64,000 bases of DNA from JAVKFY01 sp040223615 (lineage in GTDB: Bacteria > Pseudomonadota > Alphaproteobacteria > GCA-2731375): the NCBI GenBank assembly GCA_040223615.1, contig JAVKFY010000011.1, positions 132,540 to 196,539 on the forward strand. Direction: 5' to 3'. The position numbers and the translations under genes were made by a program. A model generated the notes under the pieces. The model was given only the letters and a program-made list of their open reading frames with translations. It made no database searches and had not been told where the DNA came from. Of this stretch, positions 43,424 through 50,281 are shown in pieces; the first letter of the stretch is position 1; each line of letters starts with the position of its first letter.

Positions 43424-43912
43424 CTAGGCCGCGGATTCGGCCGGCCGCTTGCGCAACAGGTACTTCTGCTCGCCGTCCAGCACCAGCACGCCGTCCTGAT
43501 TGTGCACCGTGGCGCGGACCACGACGACACCGGTGGTGCGTTGCGGCGTCAGCTCGGTGATCTCCAGCATCGGATACAGCGTGTCGCCGGCGAAGACCGG
43601 CGCCAGAAAGCGCGACGACTGCTCGATGAAGCCAACCAGCGCGTCGCCAACCAGGGCCGGGAACTGGCCGGCGCCGGCCGCCGCCTGGATCAGCACCTGG
43701 TACCCGTGCGCCAGCATGTCGCGATAGCCGCGCGCCTGGCAGTAGGGCCGGTCGTAGTGGATCGGGTGGTTGTCGCCCGACGCGAGCTGGAACGCCGCGA
43801 ACAGCGCGTCGGTCATGGTCCGCGACGGGATCGGGAACTTCTGCCCGAGGCTCAGGTCCTCGAAGAAATGCGGTTCGGCGAGCTGGTGCTCGGCCGGGTT
43901 GAAATCGCTCAT
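43424..43912 (-). CDS. MaoC-family dehydratase (hot-dog fold)
   Basis: A 162-residue MaoC-like hydratase. The (R)-hydratase motif is seen as FQLASGDNHPIHYDRPYCQ with the Asp/His pair, followed by MLAHGYQVLIQAAAG and PVFAGDTLYPMLEI. It adds water to or removes it from an enoyl-CoA. The ATG overlaps the stop of the CoA-transferase gene by 4 bp; the pair recalls mesaconyl-CoA hydratase with a class III CoA transferase, but the substrate is not certain. Confidence 0.88.
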   Translation of the reverse strand: MSDFNPAEHQLAEPHFFEDLSLGQKFPIPSRTMTDALFAAFQLASGDNHPIHYDRPYCQARGYRDMLAHGYQVLIQAAAGAGQFPALVGDALVGFIEQSSRFLAPVFAGDTLYPMLEITELTPQRTTGVVVVRATVHNQDGVLVLDGEQKYLLRKRPAESAA

Positions 43913-45093
43913 GCCGTCCTCTCGTGCAGGATCTTGTCGTTGGCCAGTTGCGCGATCTCGGCCGCCGTGAAACCCCATTCGGCGAGCACGGCGCGGCCGT
44001 CCGCGCCGGTGTCCGGCACCTGCTGGCGCGGGTCGTCGGCGTCGACGGCGGGCGTGCCCGGCATCTGGATCGCACGCACCGCGCCGACGCCGGCCTGCTC
44101 GATTTCCGGCGCGGCGCGCACCGCGCGGACGTGCGGGTCGGCCAGGTAGTCGGTATAGCTGGCGATGCGCTCGCACAGGATGTTCTCCGCCGCCAGGGCG
44201 GCCTGCCAGTCGGCGGTGTCGCGGGTCGCCATCGCGGCGGCGACCATCGGGATCAGCTCATCGGCGTGTCCGGCGCGCTTGCCGGTGGAATCGTAGGCCG
44301 GGTCGTCGGCCAGATCCGGTCGGCCGATCAGCCGGGCCAGCGCCTGCCACTGCGTTTCCTTGACCAGCGCCACGGTGATCCAGCCGTCGCGGGTGCGATA
44401 GCTGCCGGTCGGCACGTTCAGCGGTTCCGGCGTGCCGCCCTCCAACGCCGCCTCGACCAGCCTGATTGACTGGATCGCGGCCGCCGACTGCATCAAGGAG
44501 ATGTCCAGGTGGCGGCCCCCTGCCCCGTCGCGGCGGCCGAAAAGCGCCGCCTGCACCGCCTGGAAGGCGTAGAGGCCGGTGACCTGATCGACGATCAGGA
44601 ATGGCACGCGGTGCGGCTGACCGTCATTGCCGCGATTCACGTCGGCCAGCCCGGTGAAGCTTTGCGCCACGCCGTCGGTGCAGGGCCGCGCGGCATTCGG
44701 GCCGGTCTGGCCGAAACCGCTGACCGAGACGTAGAGCAGGTCCGGGCTGGCGGTGCGCAATGCCGCGTAGCCCAGGCCCATCGCCTCGGTGATGCCGGGC
44801 CGGAAACTTTCCACGAAGATATCGGCCACGCCCGCCAGCCGGCGCACCGTCGCCTGCCCGGCGGCGCTCTTCAGGTCCAGCGCCAGGCTACGCTTGCCGC
44901 GGTTGTTGGCCAGGCCGGCGGCGGAGTGGTCGCCGTAGCGTCGCCCGAGCTTGCGGATCCAGTCGCCATAGGGCGGCTCGACCTTGATCACGTCGGCGCC
45001 GTACTGCGCCAGCATCATCGCGCAGTACGGCCCGGCCACGCCCTGGCTCAGGTCGACCACCTTCAGGCCGGTATAGGGGAGTGTCTCGTTCAT
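43909..45093 (-). CDS. CaiB/BaiF family CoA-transferase (class III)
   Basis: A 394-residue class III CoA-transferase. N-terminal GLKVVDLSQGVAGPYCAMMLAQYGAD... gives the fold (core: DLSQGVAGPYC), with the catalytic Asp expected in HLDISLMQSAAA, plus VIKVEPPYGD and VNRGNDGQPHR. It moves CoA between carboxylic acids. I start at MNETLPYTGLKVVDL; an ATG four codons upstream (45105) is equally weak in its ribosome binding site. It is coupled to the MaoC gene. Confidence 0.88.
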   Translation of the reverse strand: MNETLPYTGLKVVDLSQGVAGPYCAMMLAQYGADVIKVEPPYGDWIRKLGRRYGDHSAAGLANNRGKRSLALDLKSAAGQATVRRLAGVADIFVESFRPGITEAMGLGYAALRTASPDLLYVSVSGFGQTGPNAARPCTDGVAQSFTGLADVNRGNDGQPHRVPFLIVDQVTGLYAFQAVQAALFGRRDGAGGRHLDISLMQSAAAIQSIRLVEAALEGGTPEPLNVPTGSYRTRDGWITVALVKETQWQALARLIGRPDLADDPAYDSTGKRAGHADELIPMVAAAMATRDTADWQAALAAENILCERIASYTDYLADPHVRAVRAAPEIEQAGVGAVRAIQMPGTPAVDADDPRQQVPDTGADGRAVLAEWGFTAAEIAQLANDKILHERTA

Positions 45094-45171
45094 GGCCGGG
45101 ATCATAGCCCTACAGCGTCGTCCGTGCCATTTGCCGCGGGCCTGGCAGGCGCGGTATATTCCACCCCGGCC

Positions 45172-45246
45172 GCGGGCGTAGTTCAGTGGTAGAACGTCAG
45201 CTTCCCAAGCTGAATGTCGTCGGTTCGATCCCGATCGCCCGCTCCA
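45172..45246 (+). tRNA. tRNA-Gly (anticodon CCC)
   Basis: A complete 75-base cloverleaf. The acceptor is GCGGGCG pairing with CGCCCGC, the D stem GTTC/GAAC, the anticodon stem TCAGC/GCTGA around loop TTCCCAA (anticodon CCC) and the T arm GTCGG-TTCGATC-CCGAT. The discriminator is T, as expected for glycine, and CCA is encoded. It sits between the CoA-transferase gene and the TRAP transporter operon. No repeat of its 3' end was seen in the window, so there is no sign of integration here. Confidence 0.95.
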
Positions 45247-45253
45247 ACCTTGC

Positions 45254-46540
45254 TCAGCCCAGCAACCTCGGCAGCCAGAGCGTCCAGCTCGGGAACACGA
45301 TCAGGCAGGCGAGCAGCGCCAGCAACGCGCCCAGGAACGGGGTGAGTTCGCGCACCACGGCGACCGCACGCGCCTCGGCCTGCGCGGCGGTCAGGTAGAT
45401 CAGGAAGCCGACCGGCGGGGTGATCAGGCCGATCAGGGTCGACAGCACCGCGACCACGCCGAGCTGTACCAGATCGACGCCGACGGATCGCGCGGTCGGC
45501 ACCAGGATCGGCACCACCACGATCAGCAAGGTGACCGGCTCCAGCACCATGCCGAGCAGCAGCAGCAGCACCGCGATCGCCGCCAGGATGATGGTCGGAT
45601 CGTCGGACAGGCCGGCGACGCCGGCGGCCAGGTGCCGCGCCAGGCCCATGTTGGCGACGATCCAGACGAAGGCACCGGCGATGGAGATCACGATCAGCAC
45701 GGTCACGGCGGCCAGCGCCGCACGCTGCAACGTCGCCCACAGGCCCTTCGGGTCGAGGTCGCGGTAGACCAGCAGGCTGATGGCGATGGCGTAGACCGCG
45801 GCGACGGCGCCGACCTCGGTGACCGTGGCGACGCCGCCGGCCAGCCCGACCACCACGATCACCGGCATCAGCAGCGCCAGGATGGCGTCACGGGCGGCGC
45901 GGCCGAGCTCGCCCATGCCCTGCCAATCGGTCGCCGGATAGTTGCGCCGCCAGCTCACCACGAACGACGCGGCGAGCAGGAACAGGCCCATCAGCACGCC
46001 GGGCACCACGCCGGCGAGGAACAGCTGGCCGATGGAGACGCCGGCGAACAGGCCGTAGACCACCAGCGGGATCGATGGCGGGATCACCGGCCCGATGGTG
46101 GCCGAGGCGGCGGTGACGGCGGCCGCGTAGCCCGGTGCGTAACCGGCGCGCTTCATCGCCGGCACCAGCACCGAGCCGATCGCCGAGGCGTCGGCCACGG
46201 CGGAGCCGCTGACCCCAGCGAAGACCATCGAGGCCAACACGTTGACGTGGCTGAGGCCGCCGCGGATGTGACCGACCAGGGCCGAGGCGAGGCGCAGCAG
46301 GCGGCGGCTGATGCCGCCGGCGTTCATCACCTCGCCGGCCAGGAAGAAGAAGGCGATGGCGGCGTAGTTGTAGCTGTCGATGCCCTGCATGAAGGACTGG
46401 CCGACCACCATCGCCGGCAACTTGGGTTGGAACGCCAGGCCATAGGCGGCGACGGCGGCGGCCATGGCGAAGAAGATCGGCGCGCCCAGCACCATGCCGG
46501 CCAGCATGGTGCCGAACAGGACGGCGAGCTCAAGCAGCAT
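45254..46540 (-). CDS. TRAP transporter large permease subunit (DctM family)
   Basis: A 428-residue, about twelve-helix membrane protein of the DctM family. Hallmarks are LGAPIFFAMAAAVAAYGL, GISRRLLRLASALVGHIRGGL, MVFAGVSGSAVADASAIGSV, SATIGPVIPPSIPLVVYG and the C-terminal GLITPPVGF. It forms the Na+-driven path for the ligand bound by DctP. The start overlaps the DctQ gene by 11 bp. The transporter cluster is transcribed toward the tRNA. Confidence 0.93.
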   Translation of the reverse strand: MLLELAVLFGTMLAGMVLGAPIFFAMAAAVAAYGLAFQPKLPAMVVGQSFMQGIDSYNYAAIAFFFLAGEVMNAGGISRRLLRLASALVGHIRGGLSHVNVLASMVFAGVSGSAVADASAIGSVLVPAMKRAGYAPGYAAAVTAASATIGPVIPPSIPLVVYGLFAGVSIGQLFLAGVVPGVLMGLFLLAASFVVSWRRNYPATDWQGMGELGRAARDAILALLMPVIVVVGLAGGVATVTEVGAVAAVYAIAISLLVYRDLDPKGLWATLQRAALAAVTVLIVISIAGAFVWIVANMGLARHLAAGVAGLSDDPTIILAAIAVLLLLLGMVLEPVTLLIVVVPILVPTARSVGVDLVQLGVVAVLSTLIGLITPPVGFLIYLTAAQAEARAVAVVRELTPFLGALLALLACLIVFPSWTLWLPRLLG

Positions 46541-47009
46541 CGGGATCGGCGGACAGCAGGCGCGCCAGTTCCAGCGCGGCGGCGATGGCCAGCCCGCAGG
46601 CGCCGGCCAGCACCGGGTAGTATTTGATCCGGGCGTCGATCTCCAGGGCGCCAAGCTCGATGCCGGCGAACGCGTTCAGCGTCTGCCAGGTCACCGCCAC
46701 CAGCGCGACGGCGCCGGCGCACGCCAGCGCGTTGATGGCGACATCGAGGCGGCGGCGCCAGCGGCCCCAGGTGGCGAGCGGCACGATGTCAGCGGTCAGG
46801 TGCGCGCGATTGAGCCAGAGATGCACGGCGCCGAGCCAGGTCATCCAGGCCAGCGCCATCACCGACACCTCCTCGACCCACAGGATCGAAGCCGCGAACA
46901 GATAGCGCAGCACCACCTGGGAGAACGCCAAGGCCAGGATCAGCAACAGACAAAGCCCGACTGCCGGCGCCAGCAACCGGCTCAAGCCATGGCGCAGTCG
47001 GGCGACCAC
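46530..47009 (-). CDS. TRAP transporter small permease subunit (DctQ family)
   Basis: A 159-residue, four-helix membrane protein. The DctQ pattern is visible in FSQVVLRYLFAASILWVEEV, followed by MALAWMTWLGAVHLWLNRAHL. It pairs with DctM. It lies between the binding-protein gene (7 bp upstream) and dctM (overlapping), which fixes its role. Confidence 0.92.
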   Translation of the reverse strand: MVARLRHGLSRLLAPAVGLCLLLILALAFSQVVLRYLFAASILWVEEVSVMALAWMTWLGAVHLWLNRAHLTADIVPLATWGRWRRRLDVAINALACAGAVALVAVTWQTLNAFAGIELGALEIDARIKYYPVLAGACGLAIAAALELARLLSADPDAA

Positions 47010-47016
47010 CCGGGCG

Positions 47017-48018
47017 CTACTTCATCATGTTGATCTTGTCATACAGACCTTCCGGCCAGGCCTTGCCATCCAGGCCGTCGACCACCGGCCGCGAGGCGGC
47101 GCGGAAGGCCTCCCTGTCGGCCTCGACGATCTCCACGCCCTTGGCCTTGGCGGCGGCGAAGGCGTCGGCCAGTTCCTGATCGTAGGCGGCCAGCGCCTCC
47201 GCGTCGGCGGCCTTGCCGGCGGCGGTCACCCAGCCCTGCTGCTCCGCGGTCAGGCTGGCCCACTTGGCGCCGCTGATCCACAGGCCCATGCCGGAATGCA
47301 GGTAGTCGATGGTGGAGAAATAGTCCTGCACCTCGGTGTAGCCGGCGGCGACGACGTCGATGATGCCGTTGTCCTGGCCGTCGACCAGGCCGGTCTGCAG
47401 CGCGGTGTAGAGCTCCGACGCCTTGATCGGGGTCGGGTTGGCGCCCCAAGCCTCGAAAGTCTTGGTGATCGCCGGCACCAGCGGGGTGCGGATCTTCATG
47501 CCCTTCAGGTCGGCCGGGGTGCGTACCGCCTTGCCCTTGGTGGAGAGCGCGCGCGGGCTGCGGTCGCCGACATAGCCGACGAACTTGAAGCCGATCTTCT
47601 CCTCGGCCTGGCCCATCATGCCGGCGAAGGTGTCGGAGTCGACGAAGGCGCGCCAATGCGCCTGATCGCGAAACAGGTACGGCGCGAAGATGATGAAGAA
47701 GTGCCGCGCCTCCTTGATCGCCAGCACCGCGCCGATATCGATCAGGTGCATGTCCAAGGTGCCGGCGCGGACCTGAGCCCACAGTTCCGGCAGGCTGCCG
47801 AGCGCGCCGCCGGGCACGATGTCGACCGCCATCTTGCCGCCGGACAGTTCGCCCAGGTGCTTGTTGAAGCGTTCCGCCGCGGTCTGGAACGAACTGGTCG
47901 GCGGCGCCACGTGGGCCAGCTTCAAGGTCACGTCGGCGGCGCGGGCCGCCATCGTGGTCATCGCCATGGCCGCGCCGAAACACGCGACCTTGGCCAGCGT
48001 CAAACCGAATTTCCGCAC
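47017..48018 (-). CDS. TRAP transporter periplasmic solute-binding protein (DctP family)
   Basis: A 333-residue secreted protein with a signal peptide ending near MAARAADVT. DctP features are VTLKLAHVAPPTSSFQTAAE, LGELSGGKMAVDIVPGGALG, the ligand Arg in LKGMKIRTPLVP and LYTALQTGLVDGQDN. The GTG start has a perfect GGAGG eight bases upstream. It binds an organic acid for the DctQM permease. The promoter region, shared with the divergent cupin gene, contains a palindrome likely bound by the nearby MarR regulator. Confidence 0.93.
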   Translation of the reverse strand: MRKFGLTLAKVACFGAAMAMTTMAARAADVTLKLAHVAPPTSSFQTAAERFNKHLGELSGGKMAVDIVPGGALGSLPELWAQVRAGTLDMHLIDIGAVLAIKEARHFFIIFAPYLFRDQAHWRAFVDSDTFAGMMGQAEEKIGFKFVGYVGDRSPRALSTKGKAVRTPADLKGMKIRTPLVPAITKTFEAWGANPTPIKASELYTALQTGLVDGQDNGIIDVVAAGYTEVQDYFSTIDYLHSGMGLWISGAKWASLTAEQQGWVTAAGKAADAEALAAYDQELADAFAAAKAKGVEIVEADREAFRAASRPVVDGLDGKAWPEGLYDKINMMK

Positions 48019-48054
48019 CAGTTGCCCTCCGAGCTTGACAGGATGTGCCTCCTG

Positions 48055-48074
48055 TTCGTAACGGACGTTACTAA
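48055..48074. promoter_or_regulatory. Candidate MarR operator between dctP and the cupin gene
   Basis: GTAACG-GA-CGTTAC (48058-48071) is a perfect 6+2+6 palindrome, extended by TT and AA at the outer ends. It lies centrally in the ~100-bp divergent gap. Its right half CGTTACTAA recurs as CATTACTAA before the MarR gene (49462-49470), so one regulator probably binds both. Confidence 0.6.
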
Positions 48075-48120
48075 GAAATACAAAACTGCGAAACCTAAAA
48101 CCTGTCAACGGAGAACGCCG

Positions 48121-48921
48121 ATGCCGACCCCCGCCGCGAGACAGACCGCGCGACGCAACCGGCCGGCGTCGCCGCGCCTGTTCGATGCCATGGCGACGGA
48201 CTGGCAGGACGCCGGACAGCCCGGATTCTACCACAAGATGGTCTATGGCGACCGCGAGGCCGGACGGTTCCTGGGTCTGATCCGAATCGACCCGATGATG
48301 CGCTCGGGCCTGCACCAGCATCAGGGCGTGGCCACCAGCTATTTCCTGGCCGGGACGATCTCGGACTATGGCGGCACGGTCCAGCGCGGGCAGGCCGGCA
48401 TCAATCTGGCCGGCGACACCCATGACGCGACCACCTATGACGGCTGCACCCTGGCGGCGCGCCTGGAGGGGCCGGTGATCTACGTCGAGGCCGACCAGAC
48501 GCATGAACTGCACCTGGGCGCAACGCAAGCCGCGCTGCCGGACCTGAATCCGGAACGGCGTCCGGACATCAACATCACGGTCGACGGACTTCCCGAAGTG
48601 CCGACCAGCCTGGCCGGGATCAGCCGCGCGACGATTTTCGACTATGCCGGCACGCCGGACGACCGGCGCTGGGTCTCTCTGCGGCTGCAGCCGGGCGCCA
48701 GCCTGCCGGCGCATGTCGCGAACGCGCCGCTGGACTGGTTCGTGGTCGCCGGCGACCTGAAGGTGAGCAAGGCTGGCATCGCGCGCGCCGGTAGTTTCGT
48801 GGTGGCGGATGCCGGCTGTACGCTGGCGGCGACCAGCCGCGGCGGTTGCCACCTGCTGGCCTGGTCGGAAGCTCCGGTGAGCTGGGCACGCGGCAATCGC
48901 CCGGACCCGTACGGATTCTGA
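48121..48921 (+). CDS. Bicupin protein, ChrR/dihydroxyacetophenone dioxygenase-like cupin
   Basis: A 266-residue protein with two cupin barrels. The first has SGLHQHQGVATSYFLAGTI with a metal-type HxH; the second starts near VSLRLQPGASLPAHVAN and ends DAGCTLAATSRGGCHLLAW, and has fewer metal ligands. The layout resembles ChrR-type cupins and 2,4'-dihydroxyacetophenone dioxygenase. GGAG precedes the ATG. It is divergent from the TRAP genes and convergent with the MarR gene, so it may act on the compound that the TRAP system imports. Confidence 0.78.
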   Translation: MPTPAARQTARRNRPASPRLFDAMATDWQDAGQPGFYHKMVYGDREAGRFLGLIRIDPMMRSGLHQHQGVATSYFLAGTISDYGGTVQRGQAGINLAGDTHDATTYDGCTLAARLEGPVIYVEADQTHELHLGATQAALPDLNPERRPDINITVDGLPEVPTSLAGISRATIFDYAGTPDDRRWVSLRLQPGASLPAHVANAPLDWFVVAGDLKVSKAGIARAGSFVVADAGCTLAATSRGGCHLLAWSEAPVSWARGNRPDPYGF

Positions 48922-48933
48922 GACTCAAATGGG

Positions 48934-49434
48934 CTAGTTGCCGTCGTCGTCTTCGGTCTCCCAGCCACGCACGGTGTCTTCCAGTTTGCGTAGCAGACGG
49001 CGCAGTTGCCGCTCTTCGGTGTCCGACAGCGCCGAAAACAGTGTGCGCTCGCGCGTCTTGGCGGCCGGCGCAATGGCCAGAAAGACCTCGCGGCCATCCG
49101 GGGTCAGGCGCAACAGGGTCCGGCGGCGATCGCCCGGATCGGGATCGCGGCTGATCCGGCCCATCGACGTCATCCGGCGCACGGCGCGGGAAATGCTCAT
49201 CTTGTCGATGCCGATGAGCTGCGCCAGTTCGTGCGCTGCCAGGCCAGGGTAGCTCGCCAGCGCCATCATCACCCGCCACTCATTCAGTGTAAGTGAATAT
49301 TGTTTTGAGAAACGCAGATTGAACGGCTTCGCGGTCAGGTTCACCAGGCGCATGAACTGGAAGAAGGGCGAATCGTCGATCGAAATCGGGTTGGTGACGT
49401 GTTTGTCGTCGGTCGAGTTCTGCTCGGCGTCCAT
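48934..49434 (-). CDS. MarR-family transcriptional regulator
   Basis: A 166-residue winged-helix regulator. LTLNEWRVMMALASYPGLAAHELAQLIGIDK, read as recognition region (core: ELAQLIGIDKMSISRAVRR), is followed by the wing SRDPDPGDRRRTLLRLT. I start at MDAEQN because AAAGGAGG sits ten bases upstream; an ATG ten codons earlier has no such site. It most likely represses the TRAP/cupin genes and itself; TTACTAA-containing sites lie before both. Confidence 0.92.
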   Translation of the reverse strand: MDAEQNSTDDKHVTNPISIDDSPFFQFMRLVNLTAKPFNLRFSKQYSLTLNEWRVMMALASYPGLAAHELAQLIGIDKMSISRAVRRMTSMGRISRDPDPGDRRRTLLRLTPDGREVFLAIAPAAKTRERTLFSALSDTEERQLRRLLRKLEDTVRGWETEDDDGN

Positions 49435-49450
49435 GCCTTGGCAGCCTCCT

Positions 49451-49470
49451 TTATCGTTAAGCATTACTAA
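49451..49470. promoter_or_regulatory. Candidate MarR autoregulatory site
   Basis: TTATCGTTAAGCATTACTAA is an imperfect palindrome about 17-36 bp upstream of the MarR start. Its right half CATTACTAA differs by one base from the right half of the dctP/cupin operator. Confidence 0.42.
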
Positions 49471-49920
49471 TCTAAAACTCGCAATCCCGTCGCATTCTAG
49501 GGGGTCGGTACCATCTAAGATACCAGTGCCATTCGGCCTCCCCTTCGTAACGTCAACGGCCCTGGCGCCGGTTGGTTCATTCGGGCTACCCGAACGCCAC
49601 CCAATTCATGACGAATCCACGCAAAATCACCATGTTGTTAACCAATTAGAGACAATCGCAGAATAGTTTGAACCTGCATCCCCGTGCATTCCCCGAGTTG
49701 CCGCGTACTGGCCGCCCCCATCCGGGAGCGGCCAGATGGTGACTCCTGGATTCAAACATCAATATCATCAAATATAACTTCGTTAACCATTTCGTCACAA
49801 CTACAACGTATAATTGATATTGCGTTGAGTACGAAGCTGACGCTGCGTTTCCGCGCCAGCCGACAAGAACAAGGTCGTCTCGTTGCGTTCGAGTACCCGA
49901 GTATAGAATGAAAGACTTCA

Positions 49921-49960
49921 TAAGCGACCGTCGTAATCGGCGGTCGCTTAATTCTCTTTA
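49921..49960 (+). terminator. Terminator-like hairpin in the AT-rich region
   Basis: TAAGCGACCG and CGGTCGCTTA form a perfect 10-bp stem around TCGTAATCGG, followed by ATTCTCTTTAG. It lies about 110 bp downstream of the TATAAT hexamer at 49809, so it could end a short transcript. Confidence 0.55.
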
Positions 49961-50188
49961 GAATTTCTTCATCAATAAAAAACGAATACCGCTGTCGCTA
50001 CAGGCGACGTGACAATCGACACGGCAGCCCGGTGTGCCGTGGCGCGATACGGCGCGCAGGGCGAGGCAGCGGATTATCGCTAGCGCTTGAAAGCATACAC
50101 AAAGGGCACGAATGGTCCCGTTGTTAACTATTCATCAACGGGGCACTGGTACGGTTCTGCTTGCCACCCAAGCACACCACACGACTCA

Positions 50189-50217
50189 GGCCGCCTTTCC
50201 GGGCGGCCTCTTTCTTG
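50189..50217 (+). terminator. Strong intrinsic terminator, plus strand
   Basis: GGCCGCC-TTTCCG-GGCGGCC forms a perfect 7-bp GC stem followed by TCTTTCTTG. No plus-strand protein gene precedes it. It faces the 3' end of trpE(G), and its minus-strand side lacks a T tract, so a plus-strand RNA should end here. Confidence 0.75.
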
Positions 50218-50281
50218 CCTGCAGGTCCTGCCAAGCCCGCCGCGTGGCGGACTTAAGTAGCATTACCTAGCGAATCGCCGC

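Larger units (their letters stand above)
49471..50281. other. AT-rich non-coding region with several hairpins
   Basis: This is the longest stretch without a convincing gene. Bases 49751-49820 contain only 19 G or C in 70, against a strongly GC-rich background. It holds hairpins at 49921-49950, 49994-50008, 50020-50041, 50115-50144 and 50189-50208, and a TATAAT hexamer at 49809-49814. A 75-codon frame at 49684-49911 has no recognisable family and no ribosome binding site. It lies between a minus-strand MarR gene and the 3' end of trpE(G). Small RNAs or remains of foreign DNA are both possible. Confidence 0.6.

Noticed and set aside
45172..45246. tRNA-Gly as an integration site for a mobile element
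   Set aside because: No integrase gene and no second copy of the tRNA 3' end were seen in the window. The flanking genes have ordinary composition.
49684..49911. 75-codon frame in the AT-rich region
   Set aside because: It starts at a GTG without a ribosome binding site, shows no family resemblance and spans the base-composition anomaly. A gene cannot be supported.
49646..49921. 91-codon minus-strand frame in the AT-rich region
   Set aside because: No ribosome binding site, odd composition and no recognisable domain. It starts at the edge of a hairpin.
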